In this document: positions 1 to 9,141 of the stretch, piece by piece
How positions within the stretch are numbered: the first letter of the stretch is position 1
Layout of the letters: the number at the start of each line of letters is the position of its first letter
Source of the DNA: Anaerotignum propionicum
GTDB lineage: Bacteria > Bacillota > Clostridia > Lachnospirales > Anaerotignaceae
Assembly (NCBI RefSeq): GCF_024461735.1
Contig: NZ_JANGAD010000002.1
Location: forward strand, 1-64,000
Length of the DNA: 64,000 nt
Direction of reading: 5' to 3'
Translations under genes and position numbers: made by a program
Notes under the pieces: model-generated
The model's database searches: none
What the model was told of the DNA's origin: nothing
Seen by the model: only the letters and a program-made list of their open reading frames with translations

Positions 1-12
1 CAAACCTTTCCT

Positions 13-36
13 ACCACCGGCATAGCCGGTGGTTTT
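13..36 (+). terminator. Hairpin, probable terminator of an upstream plus-strand gene
   Basis: A perfect 9-bp inverted repeat (ACCACCGGC, loop ATA, GCCGGTGGT) at 13-33 is followed by a short T run on the plus strand. It most likely ends a gene lying left of the window. The T run is short, so this is tentative. Confidence 0.45.
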
Positions 37-59
37 GTCAAGCTAAAGCGAACAAAAAT

Positions 60-84
60 AAAACGCCCTTCTTACGAAAGGCGT
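60..84 (-). terminator. Terminator downstream of hup
   Basis: On the minus strand a short GC stem (CGCC...GGCG with flanking TTT/AAA pairs) is followed by a TTTTATTTTTG run. It sits just after the stop codon of the HU gene, so it probably ends the mazG-hup transcript. Confidence 0.6.
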
Positions 85-102
85 GTTATCAGCATACAAA
101 AA

Positions 103-378
103 TTATTTATTGATTGCATCCTTCAGAGCCTTACCAGCTTTAAATCTGGGTGCTTTGGAAGCGGGAATGGGCATTGCCATACCTGTCTGAGGGTTTCTGC
201 CTTCGCGAGCCGCTCTTTCTGCTACATCAAATGTACCAAATCCTACCAGCTGAACCTTGCCATTCATCGCGAGTTCTTCTGTTACTACATCTTCAAAAGC
301 TTTCAGAGCCTTTTCAGCATCTTTTTTGCTCATTTCTGCCTTCTCAGCGATAGCAGCTACCAAATCAGATTTGTTCAT
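103..378 (-). CDS. hup: HU-family DNA-binding protein
   Basis: Histone-like nucleoid protein that dimerises and bends DNA non-specifically. The 91-residue length is typical for HU. The sequence begins MNKSDLVAAIAEKA, carries the GFGTF turn, and has the DNA-binding beta-arm with the RNPQTG motif, followed by the usual basic C-terminus. I start at 378 and not at an upstream ATG (405) because AGGAGGA lies 6-12 bases upstream of 378 and the upstream nine residues do not belong to the family. It follows mazG by 45 bases on the same strand, a common clostridial arrangement, so the two are probably co-transcribed. Confidence 0.95.
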   Translation of the reverse strand: MNKSDLVAAIAEKAEMSKKDAEKALKAFEDVVTEELAMNGKVQLVGFGTFDVAERAAREGRNPQTGMAMPIPASKAPRFKAGKALKDAINK

Positions 379-423
379 TATAAATTCCTCCTCAATACAA
401 TTCATTAATTTTATTGGATTCTT

Positions 424-1212
424 TTAATCAGATAAAGACTTCGTTTTTGCCTCATCCCAAAGATGATCCATTTCTTTCAGAGTCATTTCAGAAAGCTTCT
501 TTCCCTCTGAAAGCGCTGAATTCTCAACATACTCAAATCTATTTATAAACTTTTTACTGGCTTTTGTCAAGGCAATCTCTGGATTTATTTTTAAAAAACG
601 GGAAATATTCACCACTGCAAACAAAAAATCCCCAAATTCTTCTTCATCCGTCCCCAAACCTTGCTCAATGGCCTCTGTCAGCTCAGCTATCTCCTCCCTT
701 ACCTTATCCATAGCATCTCCAATTTCAGTAAAATCAAACCCAACATCTGCCGCTTTTTTTTGAACTTTTTTTGCATGAATAAGGGCGGGTAAAACCATAG
801 GAATTTGCTTCATAGCTTCGGTTTGGGTTTTAATCTGTTTTTCTTCCTTTTTCAGCATCTCCCAGTTCACCAAAACCTCATCGGCAGTGTCCGCCTTGGC
901 ATTTCCAAAGACATGTGGATGGCGATAAATCATTTTTTTGCAAATCCCCTCAATCACATCCTCCAGTGCAAAGCTTCCCGCCTCTTTGGCAAGCTCCGCA
1001 TGAAACACAACCTGCATCAACACATCCCCAAGCTCTTCCTTTAGATTTTCCTGATCCTTTCTCTCAATGGCATCTACCGCTTCATATGCCTCCTCTATCA
1101 TTGCCTCTCTGAGTGTTTCATGGGTCTGTACTCTGTCCCACGGACACCCACCGTCCCCGCGTAACTTTTCTATAATTGCCTGTAAATCCTCTAAACCATA
1201 TCTTTTATCCAT
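424..1212 (-). CDS. mazG: Nucleoside triphosphate pyrophosphohydrolase MazG
   Basis: Hydrolyses (d)NTPs to NMP and PPi, acting as a house-cleaning enzyme and in some bacteria lowering (p)ppGpp. The 262-residue protein shows the full-length two-domain MazG layout. The first domain has GGCPWDRVQTHETL and the metal-binding helices EEAYE and EELGDVLMQVVFHA (roughly residues 20-75). The second has a repeated EEFGDFLFAVVN helix near 192-205. GGGAGGC precedes the ATG with good spacing. The gene is followed directly by hup, so dNTP sanitation and nucleoid protein share a transcript. Confidence 0.93.
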   Translation of the reverse strand: MDKRYGLEDLQAIIEKLRGDGGCPWDRVQTHETLREAMIEEAYEAVDAIERKDQENLKEELGDVLMQVVFHAELAKEAGSFALEDVIEGICKKMIYRHPHVFGNAKADTADEVLVNWEMLKKEEKQIKTQTEAMKQIPMVLPALIHAKKVQKKAADVGFDFTEIGDAMDKVREEIAELTEAIEQGLGTDEEEFGDFLFAVVNISRFLKINPEIALTKASKKFINRFEYVENSALSEGKKLSEMTLKEMDHLWDEAKTKSLSD

Positions 1213-1323
1213 TAAAAGTGCCTCCCATTATCCTTTTATATGCCCAAAATTTGTTTTTTGCAGTCTAAAAAAGCAATAAACTTTTTCCTTTCAGTAACTT
1301 AGAAAAACAGCGTTTTTATCCTT

Positions 1324-1350
1324 TTGTCCCTACTGTTTTTGTGTTATGAT
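1324..1350 (+). promoter_or_regulatory. Probable promoter of nfnAB
   Basis: An extended -10 element (TG, one base, TATGAT at 1345-1350) lies upstream of nfnA. A weak TTGTCC sits 15 bases further up. The assignment rests mainly on the extended -10. Confidence 0.45.
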
Positions 1351-1365
1351 AATTCTATCAAAAAA

Positions 1366-1386
1366 TGCCGCTAAATTAAAGCGGCA
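1366..1386 (+). other. Hairpin in the nfnAB leader
   Basis: TGCCGCT and AGCGGCA form a 7-bp perfect stem with a 7-base loop just 5' of the nfnA ribosome binding site, flanked by A runs on both sides. It lies between the promoter and the gene, so it could be an mRNA-stabilising 5' stem or, on the opposite strand, a terminator. Nothing decides between these. Confidence 0.4.
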
Positions 1387-1419
1387 AAAAAAATCAAAAA
1401 AGAGAAAGGAAGTTTGCCC

Positions 1420-2274
1420 ATGTTTCGAATTGTAGATAAAAGAGAGCTAAACAGTGCGGTAACTCTTTTGGAAATCGAAGCCCCTTTTGTTGCAAAAAAA
1501 GCACAAGCGGGTCAGTTTATTATTTTCCGTGTAGATGAATACAGTGAACGGGTTCCCTTGACCATTGCCGATTACGATAGGGAAAAAGGCACCGTTACAA
1601 TTATATTCCAAAAAGTTGGTTTTTCCACCAACCTCTTAGCCGCTAAGGAAATTGGCGATACCATTTTAGATTTCGTTGGGCCTTTGGGCACAGCAACGGA
1701 ATATGAAGGAATGAAGAAAGTTGCAGTGGTTGGCGGCGGCGTTGGCTGTGCCATTGCTTACCCCCAAGCAAAAGCCCTTCATGCCATGGGTGTAGAGGTA
1801 GATGTTATTGTAGGCTTCCGTAATAAAGATATTGTTATTCTGGAAGATGAAATGAAAGCCGTTTCAACAAACTACTATCTGATGACCGATGATGGATCAA
1901 AAGCTGAAAAAGGCTTTGTTACCGATAAATTGAAGGCTTTGATTGAGGCAGGTAATCAATATGATACCGTAATCGCCATTGGACCTATCCCCATGATGAA
2001 ATTTGTCAGCCTGACCACAAAGCCTTATGGTATTCATACCATCGTAAGCTTAAATCCTATTATGATTGATGGTACAGGCATGTGTGGCGGCTGTCGTGTT
2101 ACCGTTGGTGGCGAAATTAAATTTGCCTGTGTTGATGGGCCTGATTTTGACGGTCACTTGGTAGATTTTGATGAGCTGATGAACCGTAACTCTATTTATA
2201 AACAAAGAGAAGGGGAAATTTCTAAGGATCATGTCTGTCGTATGGACAAACTGGCCAAGGAAGTTATTCATTAA
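1420..2274 (+). CDS. nfnA: NADH-dependent ferredoxin:NADP+ oxidoreductase, small subunit (NfnA-like)
   Basis: FAD/[2Fe-2S] subunit of the electron-bifurcating transhydrogenase that couples NADPH oxidation to NAD+ and ferredoxin reduction (or the reverse). The same fold also serves PyrK-type dihydroorotate dehydrogenase and sulfide dehydrogenase. The N-terminal ferredoxin-reductase beta-barrel has RVPLTIADYD, the NAD-binding segment has VAVVGGGVGCAIAYP, and the C-terminal iron-sulfur motif is DGTGMCGGCRV...FACVDGPDFDGH, matching the Asp/Cys-ligated cluster of NfnA. The ATG at 1420 is preferred over a TTG at 1414 because AAAGGAAG lies 7 bases upstream of 1420. The partner flavoprotein follows 17 bases later. 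Confidence 0.87.
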   Translation: MFRIVDKRELNSAVTLLEIEAPFVAKKAQAGQFIIFRVDEYSERVPLTIADYDREKGTVTIIFQKVGFSTNLLAAKEIGDTILDFVGPLGTATEYEGMKKVAVVGGGVGCAIAYPQAKALHAMGVEVDVIVGFRNKDIVILEDEMKAVSTNYYLMTDDGSKAEKGFVTDKLKALIEAGNQYDTVIAIGPIPMMKFVSLTTKPYGIHTIVSLNPIMIDGTGMCGGCRVTVGGEIKFACVDGPDFDGHLVDFDELMNRNSIYKQREGEISKDHVCRMDKLAKEVIH

Positions 2275-2291
2275 AGGGGGATGTATGCGTC

Positions 2292-3683
2292 ATGGCTAAT
2301 ATGAGTTTGGAAAAGATTAAAATGCCTGAACAGGCACCTGATATTAGAAATAAAAATTTTGAAGAAGTTTCATTGGGTTATACCGGTGAAATGGCAATGG
2401 AAGAAGCAACTCGTTGCTTAAACTGTAAGCATAAACCCTGTATCGAAGGATGTCCCGTAAACGTTCGTATTCCTGAGTTTATTGCAGAGGTTGCCAAAGG
2501 TGATTTTATGGCGGCTTATAAAGTGATTACCTCAACCAACGCCCTGCCAGCTGTCTGCGGTCGTGTTTGTCCCCAAGAAAGCCAATGTGAAGCAAAATGT
2601 GTTCGGGGTATCAAGGGCGAAGCTGTTGCCATTGGTCGCTTAGAGCGCTTTGTTGCCGATTGGTATATGGCAAATGCCACAGAAACTCCTCAGAAGCCCG
2701 TTTCCAATGGCAAAAAAGTTGCCGTTGTTGGTTCTGGCCCCTCAAGCCTTGCCTGTGCTGGTGATTTGGCAAAAGCAGGCTACGACGTAACCGTGTTTGA
2801 AGCCTTCCATAAAGCAGGTGGTGTTTTGGTTTACGGCATTCCTGAATTCCGTCTACCCAAGGGTATTGTACAAAAAGAAATCGATACTTTGGCGGCTTTG
2901 GGCGTAAAGTTCATGACTAATATGGTAATCGGCAAGGTGCTATCCATTGATGAAATCATTGAAGATATGGGCTTTGAAGCAGTGTTTATCGGCACTGGCG
3001 CAGGACTTCCTTCCTTTATGAGCATCCCTGGGGAGGCTTTGGTTGGCGTATATTCCGCAAATGAATACTTAACCAGAATCAACCTAATGAAGGCTTATCA
3101 GGCAGAATATGATACTCCCATCCGTAACAGCAAATCCGTTGCTGTAGTAGGCGGCGGTAACGTTGCTATGGATGCCGCAAGATGTGCAAAACGCCTTGGT
3201 GCGGAAAATGTTTATATTGTATATCGTCGTTCCGAAGCAGAAATGCCCGCACGTTTGGAAGAAGTGCATCATGCCAAGGAAGAAGGTATCGAATTCCATC
3301 TTCTGCGTAACCCCGTACAGATTCTAGATAACGGAAATGGGCAAGTTCGTGGCATTGAATGCCTGAAAATGGAGTTGGGTGAACCTGATGCCAGTGGTAG
3401 AAGAAGTCCCGTTCCTATGGAAGGCTCCAATTATATCATTGATGTTGATACCGTAGTTATGTCCATCGGTACCTCTCCAAACCCTCTTATCAGAAGCACA
3501 ACCAAAGGTCTGGACTCTAACCGCAGAGGCTGTCTTGTTGTTAATGAGGAAACCAATCAAACAACAAGAGAAGGCGTTTATGCCGGCGGTGATGCAGTTA
3601 CCGGCGCCGCAACTGTTATTCTTGCCATGGGCGCAGGTAAAAAAGCAGCTGCCTCCATTGATGAATATTTGAAAAACAAATAA
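2292..3683 (+). CDS. nfnB: NfnB / GltA-type NADPH oxidoreductase, large subunit
   Basis: A 463-residue flavoprotein of the glutamate synthase small-chain family, often auto-named 'homotetrameric NADPH glutamate synthase'. The N-terminus has two [4Fe-4S] cysteine sets (CLNCKHKPCIEGCP near 42-55 and CGRVCPQESQCEAKC near 89-103). The first Rossmann motif is VAVVGSGPSSLACA, the second is VAVVGGGNVAMDAA, and the C-terminus has the GVYAGGDAVTGAATV FAD motif. Pairing with an NfnA-like gene favours the bifurcating Nfn complex over glutamate synthase, because no GOGAT large chain lies nearby. It would link NADPH, NADH and reduced ferredoxin pools. Confidence 0.85.
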   Translation: MANMSLEKIKMPEQAPDIRNKNFEEVSLGYTGEMAMEEATRCLNCKHKPCIEGCPVNVRIPEFIAEVAKGDFMAAYKVITSTNALPAVCGRVCPQESQCEAKCVRGIKGEAVAIGRLERFVADWYMANATETPQKPVSNGKKVAVVGSGPSSLACAGDLAKAGYDVTVFEAFHKAGGVLVYGIPEFRLPKGIVQKEIDTLAALGVKFMTNMVIGKVLSIDEIIEDMGFEAVFIGTGAGLPSFMSIPGEALVGVYSANEYLTRINLMKAYQAEYDTPIRNSKSVAVVGGGNVAMDAARCAKRLGAENVYIVYRRSEAEMPARLEEVHHAKEEGIEFHLLRNPVQILDNGNGQVRGIECLKMELGEPDASGRRSPVPMEGSNYIIDVDTVVMSIGTSPNPLIRSTTKGLDSNRRGCLVVNEETNQTTREGVYAGGDAVTGAATVILAMGAGKKAAASIDEYLKNK

Positions 3684-3711
3684 ATTCTACCTTAATACAT
3701 AAGCTACAAGG

Positions 3712-3739
3712 GTGCTGCAAAATTTGCGGCACTCTTTTT
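3712..3739 (+). terminator. Terminator of nfnAB
   Basis: GTGCTGC pairs with GCGGCAC (one G-U pair) across a 7-base loop and is followed by TCTTTTTA, a standard intrinsic terminator 28 bases after the nfnB stop. Confidence 0.75.
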
Positions 3740-4054
3740 AGATTCTATGAAAGGCAAGACCTTGAGAGCTTTGCCCTCAAACACTCACAAAGGTTATCAC
3801 CCTTGACCCTTTAGAAACCGCATAAATGAGGTTGAGGATTTTGATAAATATCATCGTGTTCATCGGATGAGTACATTCCTTTTTGTGCATTTTATTATAA
3901 AACACCTCATCACTCTTTTCTCTACCCTGAACCTCCATTCATGAGGGTTCCACTAGAGTTTTTGGTCTTGCTTTTTCCAAAAAGCAAGTGGGTGTGGGCA
4001 AAGCCCACGGTCTGAAAGGTCTTCCAAGGTTTTGCCCGAATCCTGTTTTTTTTC
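3740..4054. other. Gene-free intergenic region with imperfect inverted repeats
   Basis: No convincing reading frame is present. The stretch contains several short inverted repeats: GAACCTC...GAGGGTTC near 3938-3960, a CTTGCTTTTT...AAAAAGCAAG stem near 3967-3987, and GTGGGTGTGGGCAAAGCCCAC near 3990-4010. Similar degenerate GGGGCTTTGCCCC hairpins occur at 30110-30125 and 18234-18256. It reads as decayed repeat or structured non-coding DNA with no assignable function. Confidence 0.4.
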
Positions 4055-4083
4055 TTGGCGAAAGCTAGGGATTCTGCTATAAT
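4055..4083 (+). promoter_or_regulatory. Promoter of the metallo-hydrolase gene
   Basis: TTGGCG at 4055-4060 and TATAAT at 4078-4083 are separated by 17 bases, and TGC immediately before the -10 makes an extended -10. The ATG follows 52 bases downstream of the -10. Confidence 0.75.
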
Positions 4084-4134
4084 CTAAAAAGATGTATACG
4101 GAACGATTAAATCTATTGATAAGGAGGCTATCCC

Positions 4135-4743
4135 ATGAAAATTAAAACCCTAGCAATGGGCTCTATTGGGACAAACTGCTATGTGGTTTCCGATGATGCA
4201 GGAAATGCAGTCATCATTGACTGTGATGGAGACCCAAGACCATTGTATTTTTATATCTCTGAATTTAATTTGAAACCCACCCATATCCTGCTAACCCATG
4301 GCCATTTTGACCATATCGGTGCTGTTGAGGCGGTAAAGGAAAAATATGGATGTAAAGTTGTAGCTGGAAAGGATGAATTTCGCATTTTAACCGACCCTGC
4401 TGCCAACTGCTCCATCTATGGCGGCGGTGCAATCACTGTCCTTCCCGATGAATTGGTTTCTGATGGAGACAGTATCATTGTGGGAGATATGAAATTTGAT
4501 GTTCTTTTTACCCCAGGCCATACAGAAGGAAGCCTTTGCTATATCTTAGGCGATAATATTTTTTCAGGGGATACACTGTTCCAAGGCTCCTGCGGTAGAA
4601 CAGATTTAGCCACTGGGGATTGGTCAACCATTTTGCGTTCTTTAAAACTGCTTCGAGATCTCCCTGGTGATTATACCGTTTACCCAGGACACGGCCCATC
4701 TACCACCATGGAAATTGAAAGATGCTCTAATCCTTTTATGTAA
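4135..4743 (+). CDS. Metallo-beta-lactamase-fold hydrolase (glyoxalase II-like)
   Basis: A 202-residue zinc hydrolase of the small GloB/YcbL type. The HGHFDHIGA motif (residues about 56-64) supplies HxHxDH ligands, FTPGHTEGS supplies the third histidine, FSGDTLF the bridging aspartate, and VYPGHGP the last histidine. The family hydrolyses thioesters such as S-lactoylglutathione or uncharacterised substrates. Many clostridia lack glutathione, so the true substrate is unknown. The gene is transcribed alone, from its own promoter to its own terminator. A GGAGG precedes the ATG. Confidence 0.85.
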   Translation: MKIKTLAMGSIGTNCYVVSDDAGNAVIIDCDGDPRPLYFYISEFNLKPTHILLTHGHFDHIGAVEAVKEKYGCKVVAGKDEFRILTDPAANCSIYGGGAITVLPDELVSDGDSIIVGDMKFDVLFTPGHTEGSLCYILGDNIFSGDTLFQGSCGRTDLATGDWSTILRSLKLLRDLPGDYTVYPGHGPSTTMEIERCSNPFM

Positions 4744-4750
4744 ATAAAAT

Positions 4751-4785
4751 AACCCTGTGCCCTTTCTTCGGGGAACGGGGTTTTT
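4751..4785 (+). terminator. Terminator after the metallo-hydrolase
   Basis: AACCCTGT...ACGGGGTT forms a stem, with an inner CCC/GGG pairing, and is followed by TTTTTC. It lies directly after the stop codon at 4743. Confidence 0.65.
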
Positions 4786-4893
4786 CTAAAATATTGCCCC
4801 ATAATTCTTATGTTCAGATTCAACCAAATGGGCATAAAAGGCCATTGGCATGAAATTCTATGATGTCAGGCTAACAAAAAGGAGGTTTTTCCT

Positions 4894-6393
4894 ATGAAAT
4901 ATATCCTTTCTCTGGATCAGGGCACAACCAGCTCTCGTTCTATTTTATTCAATCAGCAAGGAAAAGCAGTTTATACTGCACAAAAGGAATTTACCCAATA
5001 TTATCCCCACCAGGGCTGGGTGGAGCATAACCCTATGAAAATCTGGCAGACACAATTGGAAACCGCCAGAGAAGTATTAGAAAAATCAGGGGTTCCCGCT
5101 GAAGAAATTGGTGCCATCGGCATTACAAACCAAAGAGAGACCACCATTCTTTGGGATAGAAGAAATGGTCGTCCCCTTTGCAACGGCATCGTTTGGCAGT
5201 GTCGCCGCACCGCCCCTTTTTGCGATTCATTAAAGGAAAATGGGTTTGAAAGCTTCTTCCGTGAAAAAACAGGCTTACCCATTGACGCCTATTTTTCTGC
5301 GACAAAAATCAAATGGATTCTGGAAAACGTACCTAATGCAAAGGAACTTGCTCAAAAAGGCAATCTACTTTTTGGAACCGTGGATACATGGCTGATTTGG
5401 AACCTGACAGGGGGTCAAGTTCACGTCACCGATTATTCCAATGCTTCCAGAACCATGCTGTTTAACATCCATTCCCTTTGCTGGGATAAAGAAATATTAG
5501 AATTATTGGAAATTCCAGAAAGCATTTTGCCCAAGGTAGTCCCCTCCTCAGGCATTTTAGGTCATACTTTGCCGACTCATCTGGGCTGTCCCATCCCCAT
5601 TGCAGGTGTTGCGGGAGATCAGCAAGCGGCACTGTTCGGACAAGCCTGTTATTCCCCTGGTGCGGCGAAAAACACCTATGGAACAGGCTGCTTTTTGCTC
5701 ATGAATACAGGAGAAACTCCTGTGCAATCCAAAAATGGCCTGCTCACGACCATTGCTTGGGGCTTGGACAATAAAATCACCTATGCTCTGGAAGGTTCCG
5801 TTTTTGTTGCAGGTGCCGCAATTCAATGGCTGCGAGATGAACTGAAATTGATTTCCTCAGCGGCGGAAACGGAGGAGCTTTGCTATTCTGTTGAGGATAC
5901 TTGCGGTGTTTATTTGGTGCCAGCATTTACAGGTCTAGGGGCGCCTTATTGGGATCCCTATGCCAGAGGAATTCTTACAGGCTTAACAAGAGGTGCAAAC
6001 CGTGCCCACATTGTGCGAGCCGCCGTAGAATCTATGGCTTACCAAACCTATGATGTACTCCACGCTATGGAGCAGGATGCAGAGCTGCCCTTAGCAGAAC
6101 TTCGGGTTGATGGCGGAGCCGCCGCCAATGCCTTTTTATTGCAATTTCAATCTGATATCACAGGCGCACCTGTTTTGCGCCCTTCCACACTGGAGACCAC
6201 AGCTCTAGGGGCTGCATATTTGGCTGGGCTTGCTGTAGGCTATTGGAAAAATCTAACAGAGATCAGACGAAATTGGCAGGTGTCTTGCGTATTCTCCCCC
6301 AAGCTATCCAAGGAGGTTGCAGATGAAAAAAATTATGGCTGGAAAAAGGCTGTAAATCAAGCCCTAAGCATTAAATCACAAAACAACATATAG
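4894..6393 (+). CDS. glpK: Glycerol kinase
   Basis: ATP-dependent phosphorylation of glycerol to sn-glycerol 3-phosphate. The 499-residue protein is full length. It has the N-terminal phosphate motif [15 protein letters not shown], the substrate loop [13 protein letters not shown], the ADP-binding [13 protein letters not shown] and [11 protein letters not shown] segments, and the FGGY signature region near [13 protein letters not shown]. It is preceded by AAGGAGG. No glpF or glpD/glpA lies next to it. The stop codon overlaps the first NrdR-like box of the next operon. Confidence 0.96.
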   Translation: MKYILSLDQGTTSSRSILFNQQGKAVYTAQKEFTQYYPHQGWVEHNPMKIWQTQLETAREVLEKSGVPAEEIGAIGITNQRETTILWDRRNGRPLCNGIVWQCRRTAPFCDSLKENGFESFFREKTGLPIDAYFSATKIKWILENVPNAKELAQKGNLLFGTVDTWLIWNLTGGQVHVTDYSNASRTMLFNIHSLCWDKEILELLEIPESILPKVVPSSGILGHTLPTHLGCPIPIAGVAGDQQAALFGQACYSPGAAKNTYGTGCFLLMNTGETPVQSKNGLLTTIAWGLDNKITYALEGSVFVAGAAIQWLRDELKLISSAAETEELCYSVEDTCGVYLVPAFTGLGAPYWDPYARGILTGLTRGANRAHIVRAAVESMAYQTYDVLHAMEQDAELPLAELRVDGGAAANAFLLQFQSDITGAPVLRPSTLETTALGAAYLAGLAVGYWKNLTEIRRNWQVSCVFSPKLSKEVADEKNYGWKKAVNQALSIKSQNNI

Positions 6394-6440
6394 TGTATTA
6401 TCAATTTTATATTGAAAAATAACACAATATATGCTACATT
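6381..6440 (+). promoter_or_regulatory. nrdD promoter with two NrdR-like boxes
   Basis: The promoter reads TTGAAA (6412-6417), 17 bases, TACATT (6435-6440), with TGC before the -10. Two 16-bp sites resemble the NrdR consensus acaCwAtATaTwGtgt. Box 1 at 6381-6396 (AAACAACATATAGTGT, about 14 of 16 matches) overlaps the glpK stop. Box 2 at 6422-6437 (ACACAATATATGCTAC, left half intact) fills the spacer and -10. Their starts are 41 bp apart, close to four helical turns. NrdR normally uses paired boxes spaced by whole turns to repress ribonucleotide reductase genes. Confidence 0.65.
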
Positions 6441-6512
6441 TATAGTCACTGAATCTGTAGGGGATATTACCCTTTCTATACAATGATTGACTATAAAAGG
6501 AGGAAGTCGCTT

Positions 6513-8630
6513 ATGTATGTAATCAAAAAAGATAATACCCACGAACCTTGGAATATCCAAAAAGTTGTGGTTGCCGTTAACAAATCTGCTTATCGTGCCT
6601 TGGTGAAGTTCACCCAAAAAGAGCTAGACTTTTTATGCAATTATGTTGAGGAAAAAGCACTTTCCCTAGGAAAAGAAGGCATCCCCATTGCAGAGATGCA
6701 TAATATTGTGGAATCGGCCTTGGAACAAGTTAAGCCTGAGGTTGCTAAAAGCTATCGTGACTATCGCAATTATAAGCAAGACTTCGTAAAAATGTTGGAC
6801 GAGGTCTATAAAAAAAGCCAATCCATTATGTATATTGGGGATAAGGAAAATAGCAATACAGATAGTGCCTTGGTCTCCACAAAGCGTAGTCTGGTTTTCA
6901 ATCAGCTGAATAAGGAATTGTATCAAAAATTCTTTATGACCACGGAGGAATTACAGGCATGCCGTGACGGCTATCTTTATGTTCATGATATGTCTGCCCG
7001 CAGAGATACCATGAATTGCTGCCTTTTTGATGTGCAGGCAGTTCTGGAGGGCGGCTTTGAAATGGGTAATCTTTGGTATAACGAGCCAAAAACCCTGAAC
7101 GTAGCTTTTGACGTAATCGGCGACATTGTTCTCTCCGCCGCAAGCCAACAATATGGTGGCTTCACTGTTCCCTCTGTTGACCTCCTTTTAGAGCCTTATG
7201 CAGAAAAAAGCTATGAAAAGTTTTATCGCCGCTATATGGAAATGGGACTAACCCCAAAGGTAGCAGACCGAGAAGCCATGGCTGATATTTTGAATGATTT
7301 TGAGCAAGGCTTTCAGGGCTGGGAATATAAATTCAATACCGTTGCATCCAGCCGTGGAGACTATCCCTTCATTACTATGACCTTTGGTACTGGCACAGGT
7401 AAATTTGCAAAATTAGCATCTATTACTATGCTGAATGTACGCAGAAAGGGTCAGGGCAAGAAAAATTGCAAAAAACCAGTACTCTTCCCTAAGCTTGTTT
7501 TTCTCTATGATGAAAACCTCCATGGAGAGGGCAAAGCTTCAGAGGATGTTTTTGAAGCCGGCATATTATGCTCCTCTAAGAGCATGTATCCCGATTGGCT
7601 GAGTCTAACAGGAGATGGCTATGTGGCAGATATCTACAAAAAATATGGTAGAATCATCAGCCCTATGGGTTGCCGTGCCTTTTTGTCCCCATGGTTTGAG
7701 CGCGGGGGCATGAAGCCTGCCGACGAAAATGATTTACCTGTTTATGTAGGGCGATTTAATATCGGCGCTGTCAGCCTGCATCTGCCTATGATTTATGCCA
7801 AAGCAAAGCAGGAAAGCAAGCCTTTTTATGAGGTTTTAGACTATTATTTAGAGCTCATTCGTAACCTCCATGTGCGTACGTATGCATATTTGGGAGAAAT
7901 GCGTGCTTCCACCAATCCCTTGGCCTATTGTGAGGGTGGTTTTTATGGCGGACACTTGGGACTCCATGATAAAATTAAGCCTCTTTTAAAAGCTGCTACG
8001 GCTTCCTTTGGTATCACTGCTTTGAATGAACTGCAAGAGCTGCATAATGGCAAATCCTTGGTGGAGGATGGTCAGTTTGCCCTGGAAACACTGGAACATA
8101 TTAACCAGAAAATTACACAGTTCAAGGAAGAGGATGGTAATCTCTATGCCATTTACGGTACCCCTGCCGAAAGCCTTTGCGGCTTGCAGGTAACTCAGTT
8201 CCGTAAAAAATATGGCGTCATTGAGCATGTATCTGATAGACCATATGTAAGCAACAGCTTTCACTGCCATGTAACAGAGGATATAACCCCCATTGAAAAA
8301 CAAAATTTAGAAAATCGTTTTTGGAATCTATTCAATGGTGGAAAAATTCAGTATGTGAAATATCCTATTGATTATAATTTGAATGCCATCCGTACCCTTA
8401 TCCGTCGTGCTATGAAAATGGGCTTTTATGAAGGAGTAAACCTTTCTCTTGCTTATTGCGACGATTGCGGTCATCAGGAATTGGAGATGGATGTGTGCCC
8501 TAAATGCGGTAGCCATAACCTAACAAAGATTGACCGTATGAATGGTTACCTCTCTTATTCCAGAGTGAAAGGGGATACCCGTCTGAACGAGGCAAAAATG
8601 GCAGAGATTGCAGAAAGGAAGAGTATGTAA
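6513..8630 (+). CDS. nrdD: Anaerobic (class III) ribonucleoside-triphosphate reductase
   Basis: Glycyl-radical enzyme that reduces NTPs to dNTPs without oxygen. The 705-residue protein has an N-terminal ATP-cone (about 1-90, beginning MYVIKKDNTHEPWNIQKV), the catalytic barrel, a zinc site with four cysteines (about C649, C652, C662, C665; CDDCG and CPKCG), and the C-terminal glycyl-radical motif RMNGYL with the radical glycine near residue 678. The ATG at 6513 is chosen because AAAGGAGGA at 6498-6506 fits it; a longer start at 6483 would lie upstream of that site. The activase nrdG follows 3 bases after the stop. Confidence 0.96.
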   Translation: MYVIKKDNTHEPWNIQKVVVAVNKSAYRALVKFTQKELDFLCNYVEEKALSLGKEGIPIAEMHNIVESALEQVKPEVAKSYRDYRNYKQDFVKMLDEVYKKSQSIMYIGDKENSNTDSALVSTKRSLVFNQLNKELYQKFFMTTEELQACRDGYLYVHDMSARRDTMNCCLFDVQAVLEGGFEMGNLWYNEPKTLNVAFDVIGDIVLSAASQQYGGFTVPSVDLLLEPYAEKSYEKFYRRYMEMGLTPKVADREAMADILNDFEQGFQGWEYKFNTVASSRGDYPFITMTFGTGTGKFAKLASITMLNVRRKGQGKKNCKKPVLFPKLVFLYDENLHGEGKASEDVFEAGILCSSKSMYPDWLSLTGDGYVADIYKKYGRIISPMGCRAFLSPWFERGGMKPADENDLPVYVGRFNIGAVSLHLPMIYAKAKQESKPFYEVLDYYLELIRNLHVRTYAYLGEMRASTNPLAYCEGGFYGGHLGLHDKIKPLLKAATASFGITALNELQELHNGKSLVEDGQFALETLEHINQKITQFKEEDGNLYAIYGTPAESLCGLQVTQFRKKYGVIEHVSDRPYVSNSFHCHVTEDITPIEKQNLENRFWNLFNGGKIQYVKYPIDYNLNAIRTLIRRAMKMGFYEGVNLSLAYCDDCGHQELEMDVCPKCGSHNLTKIDRMNGYLSYSRVKGDTRLNEAKMAEIAERKSM

Positions 8631-8633
8631 CAT

Positions 8634-9128
8634 ATGCGTTATCATAATATTACGAAGGATGATATGCTAAATGGCGAGGGCCTTCGTGTTGTACTTTGGC
8701 TTTCCGGCTGTGACCATGGCTGTAAAGGCTGCCATAACACCATTACATGGGATCCTAACGGAGGAATCCCTTTCGACGAAAAGGCGAAACTAGAGCTTTT
8801 TGATGCGCTCAATCATGATTATACCAATGGCGTTACCTTCAGCGGCGGTGACCCTCTTTTTATGGGTAACCGTCAAGGGGTAACCGCCTTAGCTAAGCAA
8901 ATCAAAGAACGCTTTCCCCATAAAACCATATGGCTGTATACTGGTTATCGGTGGGAGGAAATCAGTGCTCTGCCAATCATGGAATATATTGATGTATTGG
9001 TTGATGGTCGATTCATTTTGGATTTAAAAGATCCTAAGCTTCATTGGAAAGGAAGCTCTAATCAGCGGATTATAGATGTGCAAAAATCAGTGAAAAATAG
9101 TTCTATTTATCTTTATCACCCAAAGTAA
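8634..9128 (+). CDS. nrdG: Anaerobic ribonucleoside-triphosphate reductase activating protein
   Basis: Radical SAM activase that installs the glycyl radical on NrdD. The 164-residue protein carries the [10 protein letters not shown] cluster motif (CxxxCxxC) near residues 26-35, the TFSGGDP SAM-binding loop, and the usual short NrdG length. It begins 3 bases after nrdD and must be translationally linked to it. Confidence 0.95.
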   Translation: MRYHNITKDDMLNGEGLRVVLWLSGCDHGCKGCHNTITWDPNGGIPFDEKAKLELFDALNHDYTNGVTFSGGDPLFMGNRQGVTALAKQIKERFPHKTIWLYTGYRWEEISALPIMEYIDVLVDGRFILDLKDPKLHWKGSSNQRIIDVQKSVKNSSIYLYHPK

Positions 9129-9141
9129 GAAAGGAAATTTT

